Source: Lactobacillales bacterium (GTDB lineage: Bacteria; Bacillota; Bacilli; Lactobacillales; Streptococcaceae). From it: a stretch of DNA of 64,000 nt. A model generated the notes under the pieces. The model searched no databases, was not told the DNA's origin, and saw only the letters and a list, made by a program, of their open reading frames with translations. The stretch lies in NCBI GenBank assembly GCA_031261175.1, contig JAISJW010000022.1:1-64000 (forward strand). Reading direction: 5' to 3'. The position numbers and the translations under genes were made by a program. Position 1 is the stretch's first letter. The number at the start of each line of letters is the position of its first letter. Positions 1 to 6,685 of this stretch are shown one piece after another.

Positions 1-116
1 CACTAAATTTTTACATATAAAAATTAATACAATAAAAATAAGGGGATTTTTCGCTTTTTGTGGTATTTTTAAAGCCAAATTGACCAAAAAACGCGAAAAG
101 TCCGCAAAATTAATTT
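1..116. other. gene-free window edge
   Basis: No gene is visible downstream of the sortase gene. There is only AT-rich sequence with a weak imperfect hairpin at about 49-110 (TTTTTCGCTTTTT pairing partly with AAAAAACGCGAAAAG). It may be a poor terminator for the minus-strand operon. Confidence 0.3.
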
Positions 117-842
117 TTATCTGTTTGAAAGGTTTTGATTTAAAGCGTTCAAGATGTCATCAGGCGCTTTATCAAACTCAACTTCGCTCTCCAGCTCACC
201 CGTTACAATCACGCGCGTTTCCGAATGGCGTCCGCTACAAGTCACCAAAGTAACTTCACTTTTCCCGTCATGGTCAAAGATGACTTCGCCGTGCTCTTTA
301 TTGATTTCGTATTTTTGCGTGACCCGGTACGTATAGACCATCGTTAAATCGGTCAAATAAATCGTGTTCCCGACCTTCACGCGCTTAAGCGGCGCGAACA
401 GCAAACGCGGATTATACATCCAGTGACTTGCCAGCGAATAGTTATTCATCCCGCCCATCACTTGCTCTTCCTTCATCGTCCCAGCCCCGGTCAAAAGCGC
501 TAAATTCGACACGCCTTTAAACACAGGCAGATTCAGCTTAACTTCCGGAATCGCAATCGCTCCCAAAACGTGCAGACGTTGCTTGCTCAAGCGCGCCTTG
601 ATCAAAGCCTGCGTCGAAGCCGACTGAACGTCGTCGAAATCAAACGTCGCCGGCGCATCCTGATTATCCTTGATTTCCTTCGCCGTCACATGCGTTACCG
701 CATCACGTCCCCACAAACCAATCAGGAAATCCTTGATCTGATTATTGAAGACCAACGCTAGACCGATCAAAATCAGCAGTAATATTAAAAAATTACCAAG
801 GGCGCGTTTTAACTTGCCCTTTTTTTTCTTTTCTTTAGCCAT
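117..842 (-). CDS. class A-like sortase
   Basis: Membrane-anchored transpeptidase of 241 aa that joins secreted proteins to the cell wall. A Lys-rich cytoplasmic N-terminus is followed by one membrane segment at residues 18-32, then a sortase fold. The catalytic triad is visible: His140 in SLASH, Cys202 in TLVTC and Arg210 in SETRV. The ATG start has a GGGGG ribosome site six bases upstream. It lies 9 bp after the lipoprotein gene, so the two are probably co-transcribed. It is not flanked by LPXTG substrates; the only sorting-signal-like protein nearby is at 3949-4518. Whether it is a housekeeping SrtA or a dedicated enzyme cannot be told from this window. Confidence 0.93.
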   Translation of the reverse strand: MAKEKKKKGKLKRALGNFLILLLILIGLALVFNNQIKDFLIGLWGRDAVTHVTAKEIKDNQDAPATFDFDDVQSASTQALIKARLSKQRLHVLGAIAIPEVKLNLPVFKGVSNLALLTGAGTMKEEQVMGGMNNYSLASHWMYNPRLLFAPLKRVKVGNTIYLTDLTMVYTYRVTQKYEINKEHGEVIFDHDGKSEVTLVTCSGRHSETRVIVTGELESEVEFDKAPDDILNALNQNLSNR

Positions 843-851
843 CTGAACCCC

Positions 852-1424
852 CTAATATAGATAGTCAGCCGGTGCAACCTCGTTCAACTTGCCATCTTTA
901 ATAATCATCAGAAACGAGCGATTCTTCCCGTGCTCGTCCTTGTCATTGTAAATCCACGTCAGCGAAGTCTGCTCATTCTGCCCGAGAACCGCCACCCGCG
1001 TCGGAGGCCCCAGCACCTTCGCCGCCTTCTCCTCGCTCATCTCCTCACCCAGCTTGAACGCGTGGAAAGTCTTGCGCGAAATCGGATCGCCCGCAATCTG
1101 CTTCTTCTCGTAAATATAACTCATCGCCCTATCGGCCGCATCAAACCCAATCGTAATCGTCAGCCCGATCGTCTTCATATCGTAGTGATACACGAAATGG
1201 TCCGTCGCCTCTTTGCTCGTCGGCTCGCCATAAACCGCCTCCACTTGGGCAAGTGAAGTGCGCTCCTCGTCGGAGCCGGTGATTTTAATTTTCTTGAGCA
1301 TGTCGATCTCTTTTGTGACTTGCCCAGCGATTACTTCGCTTTCGGTTTCGACGTGGCGCTCGCGGCACCCCGTTAAAGGCGCTACGACTAGGATAGCAGC
1401 CAGTAAAATAAATATCTTCTTCAT
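852..1424 (-). CDS. lipoprotein with tandem SmpA/BLIP-like repeats
   Basis: Predicted 190-aa lipoprotein. The signal peptide ends in LTGC, giving lipidated Cys20. The rest reads as two similar segments (about residues 37-100 and 105-175), each with a 'gxxxxxVxxxyGxPt...wxY' pattern as in SmpA/OmlA- and DUF3862-like folds; examples are VEAVYGEPTS and AAKVLGPPTR followed by LTWIYND. Its function is unknown; the fold usually mediates protein interaction on the outer face of the membrane. The longer reading frame from 1505 is rejected because the signal peptide begins at 1424. No clear Shine-Dalgarno site precedes this ATG, but a promoter lies 7 nt upstream, so the mRNA may be leaderless. It is followed by the sortase gene. 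Confidence 0.8.
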   Translation of the reverse strand: MKKIFILLAAILVVAPLTGCRERHVETESEVIAGQVTKEIDMLKKIKITGSDEERTSLAQVEAVYGEPTSKEATDHFVYHYDMKTIGLTITIGFDAADRAMSYIYEKKQIAGDPISRKTFHAFKLGEEMSEEKAAKVLGPPTRVAVLGQNEQTSLTWIYNDKDEHGKNRSFLMIIKDGKLNEVAPADYLY

Positions 1425-1431
1425 AATGTTG

Positions 1432-1460
1432 ATTTTACACTTTTTACCTGAAAGTTGCAA
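1432..1460 (-). promoter_or_regulatory. promoter abutting lipoprotein ATG
   Basis: On the minus strand TTGCAA (1455-1460), a 17-nt spacer and TAAAAT (1432-1437) are followed by only 7 nt before the ATG at 1424. Transcription would begin at or next to the start codon. Confidence 0.6.
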
Positions 1461-1516
1461 CACTTGCGCTTGCAAATTACATGTAACTTTCTTCCTAAAA
1501 TTCATTTATGTTTTAG

Positions 1517-1545
1517 TTGCATTCTCGTTTGGCAGGTGGTATTAT
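1517..1545 (+). promoter_or_regulatory. promoter of the stand-alone ncRNA
   Basis: TTGCAT (1517-1522), 17-nt spacer, TATTAT (1540-1545) with an upstream TGG (extended -10). No open reading frame of note follows before the terminator at 1776-1805. Confidence 0.7.
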
Positions 1546-1551
1546 ATTAAT

Positions 1552-1804
1552 ACAAAGTAAATCTGTAGTGTACGAGCGAGAACAATTTTGCGTCGACCGA
1601 ACAAATCTCATTATATTTACTCTGGAACTCTAAGATAGGACAAGCCCGTAGAAGGCGGCTATATGCTCTAGCCTTCAAATGATTGGGAAGCCCGAAATAA
1701 CGTTCTTAGATGTGGAGTATAGTTTACAAACCAATCGGGTTCGACCCGTCGATTCTTAAACGGCACATATGGAGGAAGTGAACCTTGAGGGGTTCACTTT
1801 TTGT
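1552..1804 (+). ncRNA. non-coding RNA, possibly 6S-like
   Basis: An independent plus-strand transcript of about 250 nt is framed by a strong promoter and a U-tailed terminator, with no plausible ORF. It folds by eye into a long rod: ACTC...TCTAAGA near 1620-1635 pairs with TCTTAGATGTGGAGT near 1701-1716; inside it GAAGGC and GCCTTC form a hairpin; the 5' and 3' ends are weakly complementary (GTGTACG region with CGGCACAT). A rod with a bubble resembles 6S RNA, but I do not recognise its consensus. It lacks the hallmarks of SRP RNA, RNase P RNA and tmRNA. Confidence 0.5.
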
Positions 1805-1805
1805 T
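1776..1805 (+). terminator. terminator of the ncRNA
   Basis: AAGTGAACC, loop TTGAG, GGTTCACTT, then a T-rich tail. It lies directly before the inverted repeat at 1818. Confidence 0.85.
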
Positions 1806-1817
1806 TTCTAAAATCCT

Positions 1818-1888
1818 TAATCGCATTTAAGCCGTTTTTGGGACAATTCGTGGTTCGAATTGTCCCAAAAACGGCTTAAATGCGATTA
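1818..1888. repeat. long inverted repeat, family A copy 1
   Basis: Near-perfect hairpin of about 71 bp with arms of about 34 bp (…TTTAAGCCGTTTTTGGG… and its complement) around a TGGT loop. It lies between the convergent ncRNA and the 3D-protein gene, so it may terminate both. Related copies are at 7610, 35684 and 47583. Confidence 0.9.
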
Positions 1889-1896
1889 GCTAATAT

Positions 1897-2961
1897 TTAC
1901 CAAACTTTTACTTCGACTGTTTTACGTCCCCAAGCCAGTGCGGAACTGTTGTGCGCAAAGTGGACATCGATTAAATTTCCTTTGATGCCACCGCCAGTGT
2001 CGGCAGCGACGCAGTAGCCATAGCCACTAACCCAACAAATACTGAGCAGCGGAATAACGCTTGGGTCAACTGCGATTGCGTGATTGTTACCGACTAGATA
2101 AACACCGGCTGAACCGTAATTCCCCATCCCTGGAGCTTCGGTTGAATAAGCCGTCGCTGACATAGTCATCGTCATCTTCGGATCACCCTCAGGCGGGGTT
2201 GGTCCGCCTTGATCCGGAACCGGAGCGGGTGCTGGCGCAGATGGCTTAGCTGGCGCCGCCGGTTTTTTAGCAGCCGCTGCCTTCGCCGCATCTTCTTTTG
2301 CTTTCGCATCAGCTTCCGCCTTAGCTTTAGCAGCCGCAGCATCAGCACGCGATTTTGCGACCTGCAATAATAGATCTTGATTGTTCTTGATGACCTTGCG
2401 CAACTCAGCTAATTCGCTCGTCGCAGCGGCATCTTTTTTCTTCATCTCAGCCAAATCAGACTCGGTCGTTTTTTTGTTATCTTCGACTTGAGTCTTCATC
2501 GTATTCAAATTCGTAACTTCCGCATTCAAATCGCTGATGTTTTTTTGTTCTTGATGACGAATCGTCGAGAACGAATAAGCTGCCGAAATGGCCTCGCTTA
2601 AACTATTCGAACTCATAAGTAGCGTCAACAAATTCGTCCGCGACGAATTAACTTGGCGGCTGCGCAACTGATCTCCAATCGCACCTTTCGTGCGTGTAAT
2701 CGAAGCGTTGGACTCGTCGATTTTTCCGCTGAGCTCAGCACTTTCGCGCGTCATACTGTCGATATCCGACTGAATCTTCGCCGTCGTAGCCATTAGCTTA
2801 TTAATTTCATCGAGCTTCGCTCCGATCTCTTTTTCGACCTTCGCGTTACTCGCTTTAGCCGCCGCCTCTTTTTTGTCGTTTTCATCGGCAAATCCGGCGA
2901 GCGGTGTGAGCGCGTATGATAATAGCATCATCAGCGCAATCACAAATTTTAGCTTTCTCAA
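1897..2961 (-). CDS. secreted coiled-coil protein with C-terminal 3D domain
   Basis: Predicted 354-aa exported cell-wall protein. Residues 1-25 are a signal peptide. Residues about 30-225 form a PcsB-like coiled coil rich in Ala, Lys and Glu. Residues about 225-262 are an Ala/Pro linker. Residues about 265-354 match a 3D domain (lytic-transglycosylase-like beta barrel named for three Asp), with SATAYST, AVDPSVIPL, ADTGG and IDVHF. A Cys pair (ICW…YCV) sits in the domain. The family acts in peptidoglycan remodelling; the exact cleavage is not known here. The start is TTG, behind AGAGGAAA; no in-frame ATG sits before the signal peptide. Confidence 0.85.
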   Translation of the reverse strand: MRKLKFVIALMMLLSYALTPLAGFADENDKKEAAAKASNAKVEKEIGAKLDEINKLMATTAKIQSDIDSMTRESAELSGKIDESNASITRTKGAIGDQLRSRQVNSSRTNLLTLLMSSNSLSEAISAAYSFSTIRHQEQKNISDLNAEVTNLNTMKTQVEDNKKTTESDLAEMKKKDAAATSELAELRKVIKNNQDLLLQVAKSRADAAAAKAKAEADAKAKEDAAKAAAAKKPAAPAKPSAPAPAPVPDQGGPTPPEGDPKMTMTMSATAYSTEAPGMGNYGSAGVYLVGNNHAIAVDPSVIPLLSICWVSGYGYCVAADTGGGIKGNLIDVHFAHNSSALAWGRKTVEVKVW

Positions 2962-2994
2962 ATAATTTCCTCTTAATTTTTTTACGGGATAAAT

Positions 2995-3870
2995 TTAATC
3001 CCTCTGATTTAATTCAATAATTTTTTGAATCGCCTCAGCGACCCCATCATCGGCGTTCGATTTCGTGACGAACATCGCATGACTCTTCACCTCGTCACTT
3101 GCCTGCCCCATCGCGAAACTGTATTGAACCTCTTGCAGCATTTCTATATCGTTGAAATTGTCACCGATCGTGGCAATTTCATCAAACCCTAAACCGCGGA
3201 TTTCGGCGATTTTCTTCACACCCTCGCCTTTGCCGGCGCTGATGTGCGTGACCTCAAGGTTGTTGAAGTCGCTTGACACCGCTTTTAGGTTCCCGATTTT
3301 CTCAACCTCGCTTTTTAAGGTGACAAGTTTTTCGGGGTGCGAACCATCGATAAAAATGAAATTCAAGACATCATGGGGATTCTTGCGGATTTCATCTTCG
3401 TAGCTAGTGACCTCACGGACAGGGAAAACCTTCCGCAGCATCACCATCATCGTATCAAAATCAGCATCCGTCAAATGCGGATACTTTACATTCAAATAAG
3501 CCTTGAACTCATGTTCGTGGCGCGCGGGATTGTCACTGATAACTCCTTCAACCATTGCAATCTCAATAAAAACATCATTTTGCTCAGCGACTTCAAGAAT
3601 CTGAAACGCTAGCTCAAGCGGAATCCCACAACTGTAGACTTCCTCGTTATTCTCATCATAAAGGCGTGAACCGTTACCGGTAATCTTAGCGCATTCGATC
3701 CCTGCATTCACCAACGTATCGTTCGCCTCGAAAAGATTCCGGCCCGTTGCGACCATAAAGTCAATCCCGTTCTCCTTAGCAAGTCGAATCGCTTCAAGCG
3801 TCGCCGGACTAATACTCTTTTCATCGTTCAGCAACGTGCCATCCATATCACTAACAATTAATTTAATCAT
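2995..3870 (-). CDS. Cof-type HAD-IIB phosphatase
   Basis: Cytoplasmic haloacid-dehalogenase phosphatase of 291 aa, the usual length for Cof/YidA-type sugar-phosphate phosphatases. Motif I is DMDGTLL (residues 8-14), with the nucleophile and acid/base aspartates. Motif II is ATGRN near residue 41 and motif IV is IGDNFNDIEML near residue 236. The IIB cap lies between. The substrate cannot be read from sequence. The ATG is preceded by AAAGGTGAAA, and a -10 TATAAT about 30 nt upstream gives an ordinary short leader. Confidence 0.92.
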   Translation of the reverse strand: MIKLIVSDMDGTLLNDEKSISPATLEAIRLAKENGIDFMVATGRNLFEANDTLVNAGIECAKITGNGSRLYDENNEEVYSCGIPLELAFQILEVAEQNDVFIEIAMVEGVISDNPARHEHEFKAYLNVKYPHLTDADFDTMMVMLRKVFPVREVTSYEDEIRKNPHDVLNFIFIDGSHPEKLVTLKSEVEKIGNLKAVSSDFNNLEVTHISAGKGEGVKKIAEIRGLGFDEIATIGDNFNDIEMLQEVQYSFAMGQASDEVKSHAMFVTKSNADDGVAEAIQKIIELNQRD

Positions 3871-3903
3871 ATTTTCACCTTTACGTAATTTCCCCTATTA
3901 TAT

Positions 3904-3940
3904 CAAAAAGCCCCTAGTTTTCGCAACTAAGGGACTTTTA
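3904..3940 (-). terminator. terminator after the small secreted protein gene
   Basis: On the minus strand AGTCCCTTAGTT, loop GCGAAA, ACTAGGGGCT, then TTTTT. It ends the 3949-4518 gene just upstream of the HAD gene promoter. Confidence 0.85.
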
Positions 3941-3948
3941 CTAATTTT

Positions 3949-4518
3949 TTAAGCTAATTTTTTTGTTAATTTGACCGTGCCTAGAAGACCTAAAACCACG
4001 GCAATTAAAACCGCTCCATAGCTACCGAGCATCGAATTACCCGTCTGTTTCACTGGTGACGTCACACCCGCCGGACTTCCGCCCGCAGTGGCTAATGCCG
4101 CTGTAACAAGGGCTGGGTCAACATGAGCAAGAGATGCTGTCGCTGTAATGAGCGACTGAACTTTCGCACTGACATCCGCCGGTAAAACCGCGAGCAACTG
4201 AGCAAGGGTTGTAACGCCCGTTAGATCAACTCCTGAGTTGATAATCTCTGCTTTCGCTGCTTGAACATTAGCTTTGATTGTCGCTAAATCCGAATCCGAG
4301 ATGTCGGTCGTCGCTGCTAAATACGCATTTCGTTGTTGCGTAATTTGCGCTGCGGTCGCCGTAAAAGTTTTTCCGTTAATTTCGATCCCTTTAGCTGCGA
4401 TGTCGAGAATTGCCTGCTCGTTCGCACTGATGACGCCGTTAGCGGCACTTGCTGTTGTTGCAAAAATGATGCTCGCTAAGAGTAGCATGGTTACGAAAAC
4501 GCCCTTGATTGCTTTCAT
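3949..4518 (-). CDS. small secreted surface protein with atypical sorting-like C-terminus
   Basis: Predicted 189-aa exported protein. The signal peptide at residues 1-25 ends near ATTASAA. The middle is Ala/Thr-rich and helical. The C-terminus has a cell-wall-sorting layout: residues about 154-160 SPVKQTGN, then a hydrophobic stretch and a positive tail KLTKKLA. The pentapeptide is VKQTG rather than LPXTG. It resembles the 'processed acidic surface protein' type, but I am not sure of the family. The start is ATG behind GGAGGG at 7 nt. If it is a sortase substrate it is a natural candidate for the sortase at 117-842, which lies about 3 kb away on the same strand. Confidence 0.75.
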   Translation of the reverse strand: MKAIKGVFVTMLLLASIIFATTASAANGVISANEQAILDIAAKGIEINGKTFTATAAQITQQRNAYLAATTDISDSDLATIKANVQAAKAEIINSGVDLTGVTTLAQLLAVLPADVSAKVQSLITATASLAHVDPALVTAALATAGGSPAGVTSPVKQTGNSMLGSYGAVLIAVVLGLLGTVKLTKKLA

Positions 4519-4591
4519 AGATTTTCCCTCCAGAGTCTATATATAATTAAATTGTAACCTATTTTCACGCGTTTGCAAAATAATTACACAT

Positions 4592-4618
4592 AAAAAAGCG
4601 CCTTTTTACAAGCGCTTT
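4592..4618 (-). terminator. terminator after GNAT gene
   Basis: On the minus strand AAAGCGC, loop, GGCGCTT and TTTTT directly after the 4624 stop codon. Confidence 0.8.
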
Positions 4619-4623
4619 CAATT

Positions 4624-4965
4624 TTAAGCTGAATAACCGTACCAAATGTCCTTGTAGACTTCTGGATTAGCCGTGAATTCGCGTTTCACGAACGGGCATA
4701 ACGGCATGATTTTTTTGCCGTCGCGTTTTTGGATTTTCACTCCTTCTTCGAGTAGTTTTTTCGCCAATCCTTGTCCGCGATAGAAGTCATCAACGTAGGT
4801 GTGGTCGAAGATTACGAACGAATCTCCGGCGCTGCTCCAAGTCAATTCTCCCGCTTCGATTCCGTCATCGAGCAAAAGCACGCGGTTTTTTTCTTCTTTA
4901 AATTCCAATTTTCCGACCTCCTTTTTCAATCCGACTTTTTTCTTTAATTTGTCGATAAATGTCAT
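4624..4965 (-). CDS. small GNAT acetyltransferase, YjdJ-like
   Basis: A 113-aa protein of the short GNAT class (GCN5-related N-acetyltransferase, YjdJ type). After a Lys-rich N-terminus it shows EAGELTWSS and FDHTYVDDFYRGQGLAKKLLEEGV. In the latter, RGQGLA is the acetyl-CoA pyrophosphate-binding motif (Q/RxxGxA). The C-terminal PLCPFV…FTANPEVYKDIW is typical of this subfamily. The start at ATG 4965 is preferred over GTG 4974 because AGGGGTGAGG lies just upstream. It follows the two Fer4_19-type genes with a few bp spacing. The same pairing occurs in Escherichia coli yjdI-yjdJ, whose role is not established. Confidence 0.85.
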   Translation of the reverse strand: MTFIDKLKKKVGLKKEVGKLEFKEEKNRVLLLDDGIEAGELTWSSAGDSFVIFDHTYVDDFYRGQGLAKKLLEEGVKIQKRDGKKIMPLCPFVKREFTANPEVYKDIWYGYSA

Positions 4966-4970
4966 TCGCC

Positions 4971-5252
4971 TCACCCCTCATCTTGGTCGTGCACCACATA
5001 TTTAAGTGCACCAGTCGGGCAAGTATTGACCACCCGGATCACGTCGTTAATGCTATCTGCATTGTCGACCTGAATCCAAGGTTTCTTCTCAGTATCGAAC
5101 ACTACAGGCAGACCTTTAAGGCAGGCAGCCACGTGTTTGCAGACTTGAGCGTTGTAATAAACGTCAATTTCCTTGCCAAAATATTTGCGATAGCCAGCGA
5201 ACTTAAGATCTTTCTCGGTCGCGATTTTTCGATCTAATAAAAAATTTTCCAT
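4971..5252 (-). CDS. divergent 4Fe-4S mono-cluster protein (YjdI-like) 1
   Basis: A 93-aa protein of the Fer4_19 type. The signature is C38-x5-C44 (CKHVAAC) with LPVVFDTEKKPWI and C78 in CPTGALKYV. Three Cys are present, as in YjdI relatives. The start at 5252 is chosen because AGAGGT precedes it and the upstream extension to 5291 contains the promoter. A TTGTTA-17-TAAACT promoter (preceded by TGC) fits about 20-50 nt upstream. It lies between a paralogue (5316-5663) and the GNAT gene. A redox or ligand-binding role is inferred only from the Fe-S motif. Confidence 0.85.
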   Translation of the reverse strand: MENFLLDRKIATEKDLKFAGYRKYFGKEIDVYYNAQVCKHVAACLKGLPVVFDTEKKPWIQVDNADSINDVIRVVNTCPTGALKYVVHDQDEG

Positions 5253-5315
5253 AATTTTACCTCTTTTCCTATACTTTAAGTTTAGCACCAATATGCTTTT
5301 TTAACAATTAATTTC

Positions 5316-5663
5316 CTACGAATTTAAGTTTTTCCAATCTTCGGCCGTGATGATTTTTTCATCCGGCGATTCGCAGTGTTTATCAAGCTCTTGAATGTCG
5401 TCGTGCATGATGTATTTTAACGCTCCGACCGGGCATAAATCGCACGTTTTCGCTACGTCCTCGGCGCTTGCGTTCGCCGGGCAAACCCACGGACGGCGCT
5501 TAACATTGAACACTTCCGGTAAATTAATCAAACATTTAGCGACGTGAATACAATCTTCTAGTTTAAAATAAACATCGATATATTCGCCTTCATAGCGCTT
5601 GTAATCCGCTTTGGTTAGCGCCTCATGCGTCGCCTTTTTCCCTTCAAACAAAGAATTATCCAT
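5316..5663 (-). CDS. divergent 4Fe-4S mono-cluster protein (YjdI-like) 2
   Basis: A 115-aa paralogue of the next gene. It has C38-x5-C44 (CIHVAKC), INLPEVFNVKRRPWVCP and a richer C-terminal cluster CDLCPVGALKYI (C74, C77), plus C61. It therefore carries five potential ligands where its neighbour has three. A 30-residue acidic tail follows the domain. The start at ATG 5663 is set by GGAGGAA eight bases upstream; an ATG at 5678 falls inside that ribosome site and is rejected. The two copies with different Cys counts may hold different cluster types. Confidence 0.85.
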   Translation of the reverse strand: MDNSLFEGKKATHEALTKADYKRYEGEYIDVYFKLEDCIHVAKCLINLPEVFNVKRRPWVCPANASAEDVAKTCDLCPVGALKYIMHDDIQELDKHCESPDEKIITAEDWKNLNS

Positions 5664-5711
5664 AAAAAATTCCTCCATATAATATAATAATAACACTCCA
5701 GGGATTTTTGG

Positions 5712-5742
5712 GCAAATAAAAACCGTGCTAGTCGGCACGGTT
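5712..5742 (-). terminator. terminator overlapping the end of the ECF S gene
   Basis: On the minus strand AACCGTGC, loop CGACTA, GCACGGTT and TTTATTT. The stem includes the last codons of the 5728-6234 gene. Confidence 0.85.
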
Positions 5743-6234
5743 TAAAACATTTACTAAAGGGATTACTAAGGAACCTGCAGCGAAGTCGCCGATGCCGTGA
5801 ATGACGTCAAATGGAAAACCGGCGACAATCCAAGCGACCATTTCCGGAAAATTCAATCCAAAAATCAAAGCTTGAGCGGGCGCGTAGAGCATACCAAAAA
5901 ATAATCCGTGAAGTCCGCAAATGATCATATAGGTCGGGACTTGCCACGCTTTTGGGATTTTTAGCGAGCTCGCGAGCATCACAATTGCCCAAAGAACGGT
6001 CCAGATGTAGAGGTACGGCACCCACCAATAGGCGAAGCCGGCGAAGATGCCTTCGAGGAGGACGTAGATGTAGAGCGGGATGAGCGCTTTGGCGCGGTAT
6101 TTAATCGTGTAGGCGGTGATGAGGAGGGCGAGCAGATGGATGTTCGGCAGGGCGGCAAGTGCCTGCTTGCTTACGAACATGATGCAGGCGAGAATTGCGA
6201 ACGTTACGAGTTCGCGAGTTGTGAGTTTTTTCAT
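5728..6234 (-). CDS. ECF transporter S component
   Basis: A 168-aa integral membrane protein with about six hydrophobic segments, the size of an energy-coupling-factor substrate-binding subunit. The N-terminus KKLTTRELVTFAILACIMFVS is typical of S components that dock on EcfT. The shared EcfAA'T module is not in the window. Its start overlaps the stop codon of a DUF4430 lipoprotein gene (TAATG), so the two are translationally coupled. DUF4430 resembles the C-terminal domain of transcobalamin, so a corrinoid or other vitamin substrate is possible; this is inference. A divergent LysR regulator probably controls the pair. Confidence 0.8.
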   Translation of the reverse strand: MKKLTTRELVTFAILACIMFVSKQALAALPNIHLLALLITAYTIKYRAKALIPLYIYVLLEGIFAGFAYWWVPYLYIWTVLWAIVMLASSLKIPKAWQVPTYMIICGLHGLFFGMLYAPAQALIFGLNFPEMVAWIVAGFPFDVIHGIGDFAAGSLVIPLVNVLNRAD

Positions 6235-6590
6235 TAATCAGCTTTCGTGTAGACGAATGAGTAGGTTTTGTGGGCAACGACCTTGGTTGCGTCGACGCCG
6301 GTTGGTGCCATTTTACCATCGATGTAGAACGCCCAATAGTCGTTATTTTCGGCTTTTTGTTTTGCAACTTCAGTCACGAATAAGCCGTAGGAAGATTTTG
6401 TACCTTCGATTAGTTTTTTATCTTGAAGAGCCTCGCCGACTGTTTTATCGTCGGTTTTAATTTTGTAAGTTTTCGAGGTTGAGTCTTCGAATTTAACTTT
6501 GAATGTGAATTCTTTTTCGTTTTTTGCAGCGCCGCAACCGGCTAAGGTTAGTAGTAGCGCTAGGCATACTAGGATTTTTGTGATTTTCAT
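6234..6590 (-). CDS. DUF4430 lipoprotein
   Basis: A 118-aa lipoprotein with a lipobox LAGC (Cys19). The mature part is one DUF4430 domain: VKFEDSTSKTYKIKTDDKTVGEAL, then LIEGTKSSYGLFVTEV and the hallmark YWAFYIDGKMAPTGVD. Such domains resemble the ligand-capping C-terminal domain of intrinsic factor and transcobalamin. Together with the ECF S component (overlapping stop and start) it may present ligand to the importer. Its promoter lies in the 95-bp gap shared with the divergent lysR gene, next to a perfect dyad at 6645-6667. Confidence 0.82.
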   Translation of the reverse strand: MKITKILVCLALLLTLAGCGAAKNEKEFTFKVKFEDSTSKTYKIKTDDKTVGEALQDKKLIEGTKSSYGLFVTEVAKQKAENNDYWAFYIDGKMAPTGVDATKVVAHKTYSFVYTKAD

Positions 6591-6644
6591 AAGTTTATTT
6601 TACTATTTTTATGAGTTCTTAACAATGATTATTTTTTAGTCGAT

Positions 6645-6667
6645 AGTTATAGTTTTTGACTATAACT
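6645..6667. promoter_or_regulatory. perfect dyad, probable LysR operator
   Basis: AGTTATAGT, TTTTG, ACTATAACT: nine-base arms with a five-base spacer, in the divergent gap between the DUF4430 gene and lysR. It overlaps the -35 area of lysR, whose -10 TATAAT is at 6674-6679. The placement suits autoregulation plus control of the divergent importer genes. Confidence 0.7.
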
Positions 6668-6685
6668 TAGTGCTATAATATAGAT

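Noticed and set aside
1720..1770. GGGTTCGACCC as a tRNA or tmRNA T-arm
   Set aside because: The stem around TTCGA does not pair as a T-arm, and no acceptor stem, CCA or tag frame is present.
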